Shown one piece after another: positions 1 to 8,922 of a stretch of 60,683 bases of DNA (positions within the stretch are counted from its first letter, which is position 1; each line of letters begins with the position of its first letter). The notes beneath the pieces are model-generated. The model was not told where the DNA came from, ran no database searches, and was given only the letters and a program-made list of their open reading frames with translations. The DNA lies in NCBI GenBank assembly GCA_944391415.1, contig CALXTM010000010.1, positions 1 to 60,683 of the forward strand, read 5' to 3'. The position numbers and the translations under genes are program-made. Source of the stretch: an uncultured Alphaproteobacteria bacterium (GTDB taxonomy: Bacteria; Pseudomonadota; Alphaproteobacteria; RF32; CAG-239).

Positions 1-45
1 CAAGGGCGCGAAGATATGGGGCAAGCTTGGCTTGAACTAAAATGA
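1..45 (+). CDS. Possible 3' end of an upstream gene (partial)
   Basis: The first bases could be the tail of a gene running in from the left. Two frames are open and stop within 45 bases: one ends with TGA at 43-45, the other with TAA at 38-40, and neither tail is recognisable. A hairpin follows at 48-67, which fits the end of a transcription unit. Confidence 0.25.
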   Translation, partial: QGREDMGQAWLELK

Positions 46-47
46 TA

Positions 48-67
48 CCACCGGCATTAGCCGGTGG
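48..67 (+). terminator. Terminator-like hairpin upstream of mscL
   Basis: A perfect 8-bp stem (CCACCGGC/GCCGGTGG) with an ATTA loop. No long T-run follows, so it may be a weak terminator or an mRNA 3' stabiliser for the gene upstream. Confidence 0.4.
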
Positions 68-96
68 AGGTTCATGACTAAAAAAGGAGAAAAACG

Positions 97-579
97 GTGT
101 TTAAGAATTTTTTGAATGAATTTAAGAAATTTGCAATGCGGGGCAACGTTATTGATATGGCTGTCGGTATCATTATCGGTGCTGCATTTGGCAAGATTGT
201 AGATTCGTTGGTGAAAGATGTAATTATGCCGCCGATCGGCTTGTTGTTGGGAAAAGTGGATTTTTCTAACTTATATTTGGTGCTGAAAGCAGGTAACGGT
301 GATGCTCCTTATAACTCATTGGCTGCAGCTCAAGCCGCAGGAGCGGTGACGCTGAATTATGGGTTGTTTATCAATGCAATTATCAGTTTTATGATTGTGG
401 CATTTGCGGTTTTTATCTTGATTAAAGGAATAAACAATTTGCAAGCCAAGATGGATAAAAAAGAAGCCCAGGACGCTGCTAAAGCTGCTCCAAAGACCAA
501 AGTTTGTCCTTATTGTTGTTCGGAAATTCCGGCTGGGGCGGTTAGGTGCCCAAATTGCACCAGTGATTTGAATAAATAG
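97..579 (+). CDS. mscL: Large-conductance mechanosensitive channel MscL with C-terminal zinc ribbon
   Basis: Homopentameric inner-membrane channel that opens under membrane tension to release solutes during osmotic downshock. The N-terminal amphipathic helix ([16 protein letters not shown]) and the TM1 motif ([18 protein letters not shown]) are classic MscL; TM2 lies around residues 88-108. Translation starts at GTG 97, after an AAAAAGGAGA ribosome site at 81-90. At 160 residues it is somewhat longer than the usual 130-150, because of a C-terminal zinc-ribbon-like segment with cysteine pairs C137/C140 and C151/C154 where a helical bundle tail is usually found. Convergent with the DJ-1 gene across a shared terminator. 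Family call is firm; the role of the zinc ribbon is unknown. Confidence 0.96.
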   Translation: MFKNFLNEFKKFAMRGNVIDMAVGIIIGAAFGKIVDSLVKDVIMPPIGLLLGKVDFSNLYLVLKAGNGDAPYNSLAAAQAAGAVTLNYGLFINAIISFMIVAFAVFILIKGINNLQAKMDKKEAQDAAKAAPKTKVCPYCCSEIPAGAVRCPNCTSDLNK

Positions 580-638
580 ATTAATTAAACAGGTTCAAGA
601 TGATTGATGCCAATTGATATTTTGCAGTATCAATTTTA

Positions 639-687
639 GTTAATCAAAAACTCATGCGGTTATTGCTCCGCACGAGTTTTTGATTAA
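639..687. terminator. Bidirectional terminator between mscL and the DJ-1 gene
   Basis: Near-perfect stem of about 18-20 bp (TTAATCAAAAACTC-TGCGG and its complement) around an 8-nt loop, with A/T runs on both sides, serving two convergent genes. The GC core (CTCATGCGG/CCGCACGAG) is almost the same as in the hairpins before both flagellin copies. Confidence 0.85.
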
Positions 688-709
688 TATATCAGATGCA
701 AACCAAAAG

Positions 710-1273
710 TTAAACCTTAATAAAAGCTCCGTCGGCAACTTCTTTGATCTTTTGCTCGGAAATTCCCAAAGCACGGGCAATTTCAAAAGAAAAAGCAAAG
801 GCTTTGCCCATGCCTTTGGCTGTAATGATGCGGCCGTCACGCTCAACATCTGACCCGGTATACTTAAAATCAGGGTTGTGCGAAAGTTGCTCGGTGCCGG
901 GGTAGCCGGTAATACGCTTGCCTTGGGCAATGCCTGAGTCACGCAAAACAATCGGTGCGGCGCAGATGGCGGCACAAATTTTGTTGGCAGAGTAAAGTTG
1001 ATTGAGTAGTCTGGTAACATCTTCGGAGTTGCGTAGATTGATTGCACCAGGAAGGCCACCGGGCAAAATTATGGCGTCGAAATCGGTTGAAGAAATATCT
1101 TTGAGCAAAATATCGGTGGCAATATCAAATCCGTGAGCTCCACGGATTTTGTGTGTCTCTAATCCGACCAAAACAACGTCGACTTCAAGACGACGTAAAA
1201 TATCAGCCGGGGTGAGAGCCTCTACTTCTTCAAATCCGTCGGCCAATAAAATACATACTTTGGTATTAGTCAT
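710..1273 (-). CDS. DJ-1/PfpI (ThiJ/YajL) family protein
   Basis: A 187-residue single-domain member of the DJ-1 superfamily, cytoplasmic proteins tied to oxidative and carbonyl stress defence (proposed glyoxalase, deglycase or chaperone activities). The conserved nucleophilic-elbow cysteine lies in AAICAAP (C104), with the acidic partner in GFEEVEA (residues 13-19); the motif LPGGLPGA is also typical. A strong SD (AAGGAGAATT) precedes the ATG. Followed 19 bp downstream on the same strand by the antiporter gene's 3' end is not possible to call an operon with certainty: the antiporter gene lies upstream in transcription, so the two may be cotranscribed. The family is certain, the exact substrate is not. 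Confidence 0.9.
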   Translation of the reverse strand: MTNTKVCILLADGFEEVEALTPADILRRLEVDVVLVGLETHKIRGAHGFDIATDILLKDISSTDFDAIILPGGLPGAINLRNSEDVTRLLNQLYSANKICAAICAAPIVLRDSGIAQGKRITGYPGTEQLSHNPDFKYTGSDVERDGRIITAKGMGKAFAFSFEIARALGISEQKIKEVADGAFIKV

Positions 1274-1292
1274 AGTTTAATTCTCCTTTGGA

Positions 1293-3044
1293 TTAAGATT
1301 GTTTGGGTGAATCATCGGAGTTGTCGGTATCGTGTTCTTTGTAACGATAGAGATTGGATAAAAATTGTCTCTCGATGCTCTTGTAGCCTTTGGAAAGCCA
1401 TGTCGATTTATACAAAATGACAATTACCAACCCCATAAGAGCATAGGTTACATAGAAATCTTTGGTGAAAAGATGATTGATGACAACCATGATGAAGATA
1501 ATAATAACCGCCATGCGCAATATGGTGCATAAAATCAGCGGCAGGCGATTGGTAATACGTTTGTGCCATAGTGTCAGATAAATGCGGGCCAGATCGCTGT
1601 TGACACTCAATAAGCCCTGCAAAAACGGCGACATGGCAGCCAAGGTGATAATCGTTGCCAAAAAAGCCGCAACCCTGCTTGGTAAATGATTGAGCAAAAA
1701 CGGTTGCAAAAGATAAAAAGATATATTGATAATAGCTATTAAAATTACTGATGCTATACATAGTTTGAAAAAGTATTTTTTAAATAGCTGTTTCCATAAT
1801 TCTTCTTCGTCGCTGGGATCTTTGCGCGAAGTGGTGTGAGTGCTGAGGTAATTTTTCCAACGCTGCGGCAGATTGCGATAAAGCAAGTTGTAAAATGGTT
1901 TGGCAGATTTTATCATTAACGGAGTGGTGAAAGTGGTCAGAACCGAAACCGCAACAATGGTTGGGTAGACATAAGGACCTAATACGCCGATTGAAATGCC
2001 GGACGCCGCGATAATAAATGCAAATTCGCCCACCTGAGCCAAAGAAAAGCCACAAAGAATCGATGTTTCTAGCCGATTGCCAGACAGCAGAAAGCCGAAA
2101 GTCGATAAAATAACCTTACCAACCATGACAACCAGCGTAATGATCAAAATAGGGCCCAGATATTCGATAAACATATGCGGGTCAACCAACATCCCAACAG
2201 AGGTGAAAAAGACTGCACCAAACAAATCTTTGACCGGCTTGATAATATTTTCAATACGCTCGGCCTCATCGGTTTCGGCCAAAATAGACCCCATGATAAA
2301 TGCGCCTAAGGCCGAAGAAAAACCAAAATAGGTGGCAATCCAAACCATGCCAAGGCATAAAGCCATCGAAATCAGCAAAAGTAATTCATCATTGAGTAAA
2401 TAGATAACTTTTTTTAGAAAAGTGGGAACCAGATAAACCCCGGTTATAAACCATAAAATTAAGAAAAATACCAGTTTGGCCGAACTTAATAATAATGCAA
2501 GACCATCGACATTTTGCCCGATGGAGATGGTGGGGAGCAAAACCAAAAGCAAAATTCCTACAACATCTTCGACAACCAATACCCCGAAGACCAAATCGGT
2601 AAAACGCTGCCCCTTGAGCTCTAATTCTTCAAAAGCTTTGATGATAATGGTGGTTGAGGACATAGATATCATGCCGCCCAAAAATAAACTTTCGGTGGTG
2701 GACCAGCCCATGCCAAGCCCGACATGATAGCCAATGAGCAACATGAACAAAATGTTGGCACTGGCCGTGATAATGGCAGATTTGCCAACATTGACGATTT
2801 TTTTGAAACTAAACTCAAGACCAAGGCTGAAGAGTAAAAATATCACGCCGATGTCAGCCCAAATTTGAATATTGGTTTTGTCGGCAGCTGTCGGAATCAA
2901 GGCAAAATGAGGACCGACAATAATACCGGCCAAAATATAGCCCAAAACAACCGGCTGTTTAAGCCGTTTGAAAATAACCGTAATGATGCCGGCGCAAATC
3001 ATAATCAGCGCCAAATCGGAAATAAGAGTGGGCAGATGATCCAT
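1293..3044 (-). CDS. CPA2-family monovalent cation:proton antiporter (KefB-like membrane domain)
   Basis: Integral inner-membrane transporter exchanging K+ or Na+ for H+. The first ~390 residues form the Na+/H+ exchanger domain, with typical CPA2 stretches such as PVVLGYILAGIIVGP, FLLFSLGLEF and GFSLAQVGEFAFI. The C-terminal ~190 residues hold several further hydrophobic segments and no recognisable RCK/TrkA-N nucleotide-binding domain, unlike KefB/KefC. I chose ATG 3044 (MDHLPTL) because a TAAGG sequence precedes it; an in-frame start 20 codons upstream (3104) lacks an SD. The stop lies 19 bp before the DJ-1 start, so the two may form an operon. Confidence 0.88.
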   Translation of the reverse strand: MDHLPTLISDLALIMICAGIITVIFKRLKQPVVLGYILAGIIVGPHFALIPTAADKTNIQIWADIGVIFLLFSLGLEFSFKKIVNVGKSAIITASANILFMLLIGYHVGLGMGWSTTESLFLGGMISMSSTTIIIKAFEELELKGQRFTDLVFGVLVVEDVVGILLLVLLPTISIGQNVDGLALLLSSAKLVFFLILWFITGVYLVPTFLKKVIYLLNDELLLLISMALCLGMVWIATYFGFSSALGAFIMGSILAETDEAERIENIIKPVKDLFGAVFFTSVGMLVDPHMFIEYLGPILIITLVVMVGKVILSTFGFLLSGNRLETSILCGFSLAQVGEFAFIIAASGISIGVLGPYVYPTIVAVSVLTTFTTPLMIKSAKPFYNLLYRNLPQRWKNYLSTHTTSRKDPSDEEELWKQLFKKYFFKLCIASVILIAIINISFYLLQPFLLNHLPSRVAAFLATIITLAAMSPFLQGLLSVNSDLARIYLTLWHKRITNRLPLILCTILRMAVIIIFIMVVINHLFTKDFYVTYALMGLVIVILYKSTWLSKGYKSIERQFLSNLYRYKEHDTDNSDDSPKQS

Positions 3045-3149
3045 ATCAAAAACCTTAATCTGTATCAAATAATCGCTAAGATTATAAGGAAAAATCTTAA
3101 ACAAATATTTAAAGTATTTAGTTTAGTTTGTAGAAAAATGGAGAGCAAC

Positions 3150-3824
3150 ATGAAAAAAAATAATATATTAAAATGGCTTGAAGAAAATGCTAATGCCAAA
3201 ACAGCAGAATTTTCCGCATCACTGGTGCCGGGGATAAAACATAAAATCTATGGTGTTAAGTTGCCAAAACTCAATAAAAAAGCTAAAGAATTGGTTGAAC
3301 AAATCGAAACGATAGGTTGGGGCAGTTGTGAGGAAATTTTGTTGAGAGCTTATGCCATAGGATATATTAAAGATGTTGATGCGCAAATGGTAAAAGTGTC
3401 GGAGTTTGTGCCAAAAATTGATAACTGGATGGTATGCGACAGCTTTTGTGCGGCCTTGAAAAATGCTAAAAAATACCAGAAACAATATTGGAAAATGATC
3501 AAACAAAAAGCCTTTAGCAATTTAGTCTATGAACAAAGATTTGCCTTTGTCATGATGTTGAAATTTTTTTGCAACGAAAAATATATTGATGAAGTGTTGG
3601 CAATTTTGGCACAGGCAAGCCCCAAAATTTGGGATACCAAACAAGGACTTGCCTGGGCAATGGCCGAATGTTTTATCAAGTTTCCGGATAAAACAAAACC
3701 ATATCTATCAAAATTGTCAGACGAAATTTATAAGCTGGTTAAACGCAAAATTCTTGACTCAAAAAGAGTAAGCAAGGCGGTTAAACTGATGCTTAAAAAC
3801 GAAAATCACGCTGATTTTGCTTGA
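3150..3824 (+). CDS. DNA alkylation repair family protein (AlkD-like HEAT repeats)
   Basis: A 224-residue all-helical protein resembling the AlkC/AlkD-like DNA glycosylase family, which excises bulky or cationic alkylated bases. Features consistent with the family are the helical-repeat pattern and motifs such as IGWGSCEE, DNWMVCDSF and FVMMLKFF. A GGAGAG ribosome site 5 nt before ATG 3150 decides the start; the open frame extends upstream through the divergent antiporter gene but that part is a shadow. The 3' end overlaps the convergent hydG gene by 32 bp. Family call is good; whether the catalytic Asp is retained was not resolved. Confidence 0.78.
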   Translation: MKKNNILKWLEENANAKTAEFSASLVPGIKHKIYGVKLPKLNKKAKELVEQIETIGWGSCEEILLRAYAIGYIKDVDAQMVKVSEFVPKIDNWMVCDSFCAALKNAKKYQKQYWKMIKQKAFSNLVYEQRFAFVMMLKFFCNEKYIDEVLAILAQASPKIWDTKQGLAWAMAECFIKFPDKTKPYLSKLSDEIYKLVKRKILDSKRVSKAVKLMLKNENHADFA

Positions 3825-5211
3825 TAAGGGCAAGACGCTCTTTGCAGATGCGACGTACTTTTTCGTTGGGAATCGTCTCTAATTCTTGGGCAATAAGTTT
3901 CTCACCAACCGATTTGGTTTCGGCTGAGGCATAATCTTCCAAGTACTCTTGCAAGGTCATTAAGGCATTGGGCAGACAACAATTGTGAATTTGCATGTTT
4001 TTGCACAAAGCCATAAAACGATCGCCGGTGCGGCCTTCACGATAGCAGGCTGTGCAAAAACTCGGGGTATAACCAAGCTGCATAAGCCAACGAACAACCT
4101 CATCAAGCGAACGGGTGTCTGAGATATCAAATTGGGCAGAATTCTCCTCTTTGGGCTCTGGCGTGGCATAGCCGCCAACCGAGGTGCGGCTGCCGCCGGA
4201 AATCTGCGATATACCCAGATGAAGTACACGCTCACGCGATTTTTGACTCTCGCGGGTGGAAACAATCATGCCGGTGTAGGGGACTGCTATACGGATGCAG
4301 GCTACAAGCTTGGCAAAAATATCGTCGTTGATGGCATTGGAAAAAGCGGATGGGTCTATGTCATCGGCAGGGCAAATACGCGGAACGCTTATGGTGTGCG
4401 GACCAACGCCAAAGGATGCCTCTAAATGCTCGGCATGCATCAAAAGACCGGTAAACTCATAACGATAGGTTGAAAGACCATATAGAACGCCTAAACCAAC
4501 ATCATCAATGCCTCCTTGCATGGCGCGGTCCATGGCCTCGGTATGGTAGGCATAGTTGTGTTTGGGGCCGGTAGGATGCAAAGTTTCGTAATTTTCTTTG
4601 TTGTAGGTTTCTTGAAACAAAATGTAGGTACCGATGCCGGCCTCGTGTAATTTGCGGTAGTTTTCTACCGTGGTTGCGGCAATGTTGATATTGACGCGGC
4701 GAATGGCTCCGTTTTTGTGCTTGATACCATATATGGTTTTAATCGATTCCAAAATATATTCAATCGGGTTGTTGACCGGATCTTCGCCCGCCTCAATGGC
4801 TAAACGCTTATGCCCCATGTCTTGCAAGGCAATAACCTCGCGGGCAATTTCCTCTTGGGACATCTTTTTACGGGCAATGTGTTTGTTCTTGGCATGATAG
4901 GGGCAATAAACACAGCCGTTGACACAATAGTTTGACAGATATAGGGGAGCAAACAAAACAATACGGTTGCCATAGAAATCATTTTTAATTTGCTCGGCCA
5001 GGGCAAAAATCTCGGCATTTTTTTCTGCAATGTCACAGTCAAGCAAAACCGCAGCTTCGCGGTGACTTAGCCCCTTGCGTTGTTTGGCTTTGGTCAAAAT
5101 CTCGTCGATAAGAGCGGCATTGTGCTTGTTGTTGGCTGCATATTCAAGAGTTGCAAGAATCTCTTCGTGGTTGATAAATTCTTCGGCTTTAGATGACTTT
5201 GGATTATACAT
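3793..5211 (-). CDS. hydG: [FeFe]-hydrogenase H-cluster maturase HydG (radical SAM)
   Basis: Radical SAM enzyme that cleaves tyrosine to make the CO and CN ligands of the [FeFe]-hydrogenase H cluster. The protein is 472 residues. The SAM cluster motif is C96-x3-C100-x2-C103 (CVNGCVYC). The C-terminal CTACYREGRTG, which binds the auxiliary cluster, separates HydG from the thiamine enzyme ThiH. Start ATG 5211 follows a strong AAAGGAGGA; the longer frame upstream is not supported. No hydE, hydF or hydrogenase subunit lies in this window, so partners must be elsewhere. Implies anaerobic H2 metabolism. Confidence 0.93.
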   Translation of the reverse strand: MYNPKSSKAEEFINHEEILATLEYAANNKHNAALIDEILTKAKQRKGLSHREAAVLLDCDIAEKNAEIFALAEQIKNDFYGNRIVLFAPLYLSNYCVNGCVYCPYHAKNKHIARKKMSQEEIAREVIALQDMGHKRLAIEAGEDPVNNPIEYILESIKTIYGIKHKNGAIRRVNINIAATTVENYRKLHEAGIGTYILFQETYNKENYETLHPTGPKHNYAYHTEAMDRAMQGGIDDVGLGVLYGLSTYRYEFTGLLMHAEHLEASFGVGPHTISVPRICPADDIDPSAFSNAINDDIFAKLVACIRIAVPYTGMIVSTRESQKSRERVLHLGISQISGGSRTSVGGYATPEPKEENSAQFDISDTRSLDEVVRWLMQLGYTPSFCTACYREGRTGDRFMALCKNMQIHNCCLPNALMTLQEYLEDYASAETKSVGEKLIAQELETIPNEKVRRICKERLALIKQNQRDFRF

Positions 5212-5358
5212 TTTGTCTTTTCCTCCTTTAATCTTACTGGTTATAAGCCCGTTTGTATTAAAATGCAAAGAAATTTTCGATATATTTTGTGTATAATTTA
5301 GGATTGTAAATAGCAGCAAAATAATGTATAAATTTTGTAAATCTAACAGGGAGATAAA

Positions 5359-7629
5359 ATGAAAAAAGAACTCTTGGCGCCGGCCGGTGATTTGGAAGCA
5401 GGATATGCTGCATTATACTATGGTGCAGATGCAGTATATTTGGGATTAAAACAATTTTCGGCCAGGGCAAATGCTCAGAATTTTGATGAGGCAGAGCTTA
5501 ATGAATTTGTCGGTTATGCTCATGCCTTAAAACGTAAAGTGTTTGTGACAATTAATACGGTTGTACAACAAGGGGAACTGGATGATCTGGTAAAAAATCT
5601 TGATGTTTGCTGTCGAGCAAATGTCGATGCGGTTATTGTGCAGGATTTGGGCGTGGCAAGAGTGGTAAAAAAATATTATCCAAAGTTGGAGCTGCATGCC
5701 AGTACTCAAATGGCCGTGCACAATAAAGAAGGAGCCGAAGCACTTAAAAATTTGGGATTTACCAGAGTGGTGCTGGCAAGAGAGATGACCCTGCCGGAAA
5801 TTAAAGAAATTGCCGATAATGTCGATGTCGAGTTGGAAGTTTTTGTGCATGGGGCATTGTGTTATTGCTATAGCGGAATATGTCAGTTTTCATCAATAAT
5901 GGGTGGTCGCAGTGCCAACAGAGGAAAATGCCAATATCCTTGTAGGGCGTGGTTTGACAAAGAAGGAAAGCAAGAGCATTGCTTTTCGATGAAAGATTTG
6001 GCTTTGGGCGAAGATGTGCTTAAGTTGCCGGTGTATTCGCTCAAAATCGAAGGGCGCAAGAAAAACGCTCTTTATGTGGCGGCGGTGGTCGATTATTATC
6101 GCAATATCTTGGATGGTAAAGGAGCCGTGGAACAAAAAGCGCAGAATATTAAACAGATTTTTTCCAGACCTTGGTGTACATTCCATTTACAAGGAAAAAA
6201 CAAAAATGTTACCGATACCAAATTTGTCGGGCACAGAGGCTTGCCGATAGGCAAAATTGAAGAGATAAAAAATAACAGCATAGTTATAACCATATCCCAT
6301 AAAATAGCCAAACACGACGGCATCCAGATTGATGTTGACGGTAAAGAAAAGCCTTATGGATTTTCTGTGCAAAAAATTAAAGTCGGATTAAGACAAAAAT
6401 TGATGGCCGAGCCGGGAGAAAAGGTGGAAATATTTTTGCCGCAAAAAGTTGAGGGCTTAAAAAAAGGAAATACGGTATATCTGGCATCTGCTTCCGAGGT
6501 TAAAGGCGGATATAATTATACTAAACCCAAACCAAGGGAATATTTGCAACGACTAAAAATTAATGTCAAAGTGACAGTTAAGCCAAATAAAGCAGAGGCT
6601 TTTTCTTGCGGGCAAAAAGCAGAAGTTACGGGTAAATTTGACAAGGCACTGGATATAAATAAAACCGAAGAGGCCATTAGAAAAGCTTTTAGCAAAACCG
6701 GGGAGACCAATTTTGAATTGGCGGAGTTGACAGTCGAAAATCCGGAAAAAAGATTTGTGCCGGTATCATTGTTGAATGATTTGCGACGTAGACTTTATGA
6801 ACAAATTGTTCCGACAGAGCATAAGACCATAATCGACACAACGGAAATAAGACGGTATGCTGCAGAGCCTAAATGGTGTGTGAAAACCGATAATGAGGCT
6901 TGTTTAACTATGCTCGATAAAGAAAAAATAGCTGAATTTACTATATTGATTGATGAAGACAGCAGGATTGAAGACATTATAAAATTGCCAAAAGACAAGG
7001 TGAGGATAGCTTTGCCGGCGATATGTCGAAAAGTGAAAAATTTGGAACCAGTGATTAGCAAATTGTTGCGGCTGGGATACCGCAAATGGGAAATTGCCAA
7101 TTATTGGGGATTTGATGTTTTGCCGCACGACGGAATAGATATCAGTTTTGATAATTTGATATATATGTTTAACACTCAAGCGATGGCGGCCGCAAAAGAA
7201 ATTGGTGCTTCAAGAGTTACTCTGGCGGTAGAAGACACTTTGTCAAATATCAAAAATTTGGCGATGGAAGCACCGCTTGAAGTGGCTATGGTGGTGTATC
7301 AGGATGTGCCGTTGTTTACCTCGGCGGTTTGTATAAGAGAGAATAGCTGCAAAGAATGTGACCATAAAGCAATGTGGATGGAGTTGGTAAAAGACAATAT
7401 TACATATCAGGCATTGAGTAAAAATTGCGAAACCAAAGTTTTTGCCGAAAATGCTTTTGCCGCAGCCAAACAAGCGGCAGAAGTAAAAGTTGATTGGTTA
7501 AGGGCAGATTTTTGTTATAAAAAATATACGCCAACACAAGTTAAAAACATAGTAGAACAGCTGATGAAATCAGAAAATCCGGCCAATTGTATAAGCGGAA
7601 ATTTGGCAAGAAAAAACGAAATGTTTTGA
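5359..7629 (+). CDS. U32 family peptidase/collagenase-like protein (RlhA-like, with DUF3656)
   Basis: A 756-residue U32 protein. The N-terminal domain begins KKELLAPAGDLEAGYAALYYGADAVYLG and carries the U32 signature ELEVFVHGALCYCYSGICQFSS with conserved cysteines, followed by CQYPCR. Relatives such as E. coli RlhA introduce 5-hydroxycytidine at C2501 of 23S rRNA; shorter U32 proteins modify tRNA or act in ubiquinone synthesis. The long C-terminal half contains a DUF3656-like region, and C-terminal cysteines (ENSCKECDHKA) may help bind a metal cluster. It is divergent from hydG. Assigning rRNA hydroxylation is inference from domain architecture. Confidence 0.85.
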   Translation: MKKELLAPAGDLEAGYAALYYGADAVYLGLKQFSARANAQNFDEAELNEFVGYAHALKRKVFVTINTVVQQGELDDLVKNLDVCCRANVDAVIVQDLGVARVVKKYYPKLELHASTQMAVHNKEGAEALKNLGFTRVVLAREMTLPEIKEIADNVDVELEVFVHGALCYCYSGICQFSSIMGGRSANRGKCQYPCRAWFDKEGKQEHCFSMKDLALGEDVLKLPVYSLKIEGRKKNALYVAAVVDYYRNILDGKGAVEQKAQNIKQIFSRPWCTFHLQGKNKNVTDTKFVGHRGLPIGKIEEIKNNSIVITISHKIAKHDGIQIDVDGKEKPYGFSVQKIKVGLRQKLMAEPGEKVEIFLPQKVEGLKKGNTVYLASASEVKGGYNYTKPKPREYLQRLKINVKVTVKPNKAEAFSCGQKAEVTGKFDKALDINKTEEAIRKAFSKTGETNFELAELTVENPEKRFVPVSLLNDLRRRLYEQIVPTEHKTIIDTTEIRRYAAEPKWCVKTDNEACLTMLDKEKIAEFTILIDEDSRIEDIIKLPKDKVRIALPAICRKVKNLEPVISKLLRLGYRKWEIANYWGFDVLPHDGIDISFDNLIYMFNTQAMAAAKEIGASRVTLAVEDTLSNIKNLAMEAPLEVAMVVYQDVPLFTSAVCIRENSCKECDHKAMWMELVKDNITYQALSKNCETKVFAENAFAAAKQAAEVKVDWLRADFCYKKYTPTQVKNIVEQLMKSENPANCISGNLARKNEMF

Positions 7630-7640
7630 TTGGGTAAAAA

Positions 7641-7673
7641 TAAAGAGCTCATTAGAGCTCTTTACTTTTTTTT
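7641..7673. terminator. Intrinsic terminator between convergent genes
   Basis: Perfect 9-bp stem AAAGAGCTC/GAGCTCTTT with an ATTA loop and a T-run downstream on the plus strand. It ends the U32 gene and overlaps the 3' end of the opposite-strand gene. Confidence 0.85.
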
Positions 7674-8216
7674 GCGGGAATTTTGGGGTCGGGATAATTT
7701 TTTGGCAGAGCTTTTGGATTTTGCTGCCGGTTTGGGCCGAGATGAAATGCGGCTTAAAACCAGTTTTTCGATTTGCTCGGCTTTTTTTGAGCTCATGGCA
7801 TAAAGCGGAATTGAAAAAGAACCAAACTTGGTATTACCGGCAAGACGCTGCATAAAAGTCATGTGGTAGTGGTCAAGGTGTTGCGGAGTGATTCTTAGCA
7901 AAGGACGGTCGAAACTGAATAATTTTAGATTGATTTTTTCGACCGATTTTATTTGCGTCCATTTTAATGGTTGATTGTGGTCAATTTTGATCGAAGAATC
8001 AGTGACAACAGCCAGAGGCAGGCGCACCCAAAAAACAAATAAAGAGCTTAAAATCGATAAACTGCAAGTGCCAAGAGCAAAGTAATAAATCGGTTGATAA
8101 TCAGGAAAAATGCTCCAGGTAAATAGAATTGCCAAAGCCAAAAGGCCAAGGTTAAATAATAGATAAATGCCTAATTTGCGGCGGGAATAATAGAAAATTT
8201 GTTGTTTTTCGGCCAT
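7662..8216 (-). CDS. Membrane protein with two N-terminal TM helices and a PH-like cytoplasmic domain
   Basis: 184 residues, function unknown. Two hydrophobic helices at about 16-35 and 43-65 are followed by a beta-rich segment (VVTDSSIKIDHNQPLKWTQIKSVEKI) resembling bacterial PH-like or STM3941-type domains, then a very basic, Lys/Ser/Arg-rich tail from about residue 158. A strong SD (AAAGGAGGACACC) supports the start. It lies 55 bp downstream of pgpA on the same strand and is probably cotranscribed with it. The PH-like label is tentative. Confidence 0.7.
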   Translation of the reverse strand: MAEKQQIFYYSRRKLGIYLLFNLGLLALAILFTWSIFPDYQPIYYFALGTCSLSILSSLFVFWVRLPLAVVTDSSIKIDHNQPLKWTQIKSVEKINLKLFSFDRPLLRITPQHLDHYHMTFMQRLAGNTKFGSFSIPLYAMSSKKAEQIEKLVLSRISSRPKPAAKSKSSAKKLSRPQNSRKKK

Positions 8217-8271
8217 GGTGTCCTCCTTTGAAACCCTTATCTAATTATATCATACGGGTAAGAAGTTAAAA

Positions 8272-8754
8272 TTAGATTACGGTACCAGATATAAACAAAA
8301 TAAAAAGAATAACCGCGGCATACAAGCCGGCAATAATGTCGTCTAGCATGACGCCAAAGGCGTTGAGGACTTTTTGGTCGGCCCAGCTGACAGGAAATGG
8401 TTTGAAAATATCGAAAAGCCGAAAAAGAATGAAACCGCAAATATAAAACCAAACGGTGTTAAGATTGTTTTGCAGGTGGTCTGCTACCAAAGCAAAGCTT
8501 AATAATTGACCGGCTACCTCGTCAATTACCACAAAAGAAGGGTCGTGTCGGCTGGTCTTTAGAACCTCGGATGTTGCAATAAGGCCGATGAAAAAAACGA
8601 TGATCGCCCCTAAAACAATGCCTAAAACCCCATAAAAATAGGCTAAGACAAAAGCCAGAGGCAAAGTGGCTAGAGAGCCAAAAGTGCCGGGGGCAAATTT
8701 TATATGGCCAATGCTAAAAAAAGTTGCAAGAAAAAAAGAAATGCGTTGTTTCAT
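8272..8754 (-). CDS. pgpA: Phosphatidylglycerophosphatase A
   Basis: Inner-membrane lipid phosphatase that converts phosphatidylglycerol phosphate to phosphatidylglycerol. 160 residues, the normal length. Recognisable PgpA motifs are the N-terminal FFSIGHIKFAPGTFGSLATLP, the DPSFVVIDEVAGQLL stretch with acidic metal ligands, and the C-terminal LDDIIAGLYA. A GGAGATACC ribosome site precedes the ATG. It lies first in a two-gene minus-strand unit with the PH-like membrane protein. Confidence 0.92.
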   Translation of the reverse strand: MKQRISFFLATFFSIGHIKFAPGTFGSLATLPLAFVLAYFYGVLGIVLGAIIVFFIGLIATSEVLKTSRHDPSFVVIDEVAGQLLSFALVADHLQNNLNTVWFYICGFILFRLFDIFKPFPVSWADQKVLNAFGVMLDDIIAGLYAAVILFILFISGTVI

Positions 8755-8922
8755 GGTATCTCCTTATCACATATTTTATTTGTATAAAACGCAAATTGCT
8801 TTTTTTGTAGTGTTTTATGACAGTTGATAACAGTTTTTAGAACTTGAAAAAAACAGAGCTTTTTGTTACAAAATAACCGTTGTATTTGGGACTAAACTAT
8901 TTTTCATAAAGGGTGTATGACA

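Noticed and set aside
1293..3044. KefB/KefC glutathione-gated potassium efflux protein
   Set aside because: The membrane domain fits CPA2, but no RCK/TrkA-N nucleotide-binding motif follows, so I used the general antiporter call.
3793..5211. Thiamine enzyme ThiH instead of HydG
   Set aside because: The C-terminal CTACYRxGRTG motif marks HydG; ThiH lacks it.
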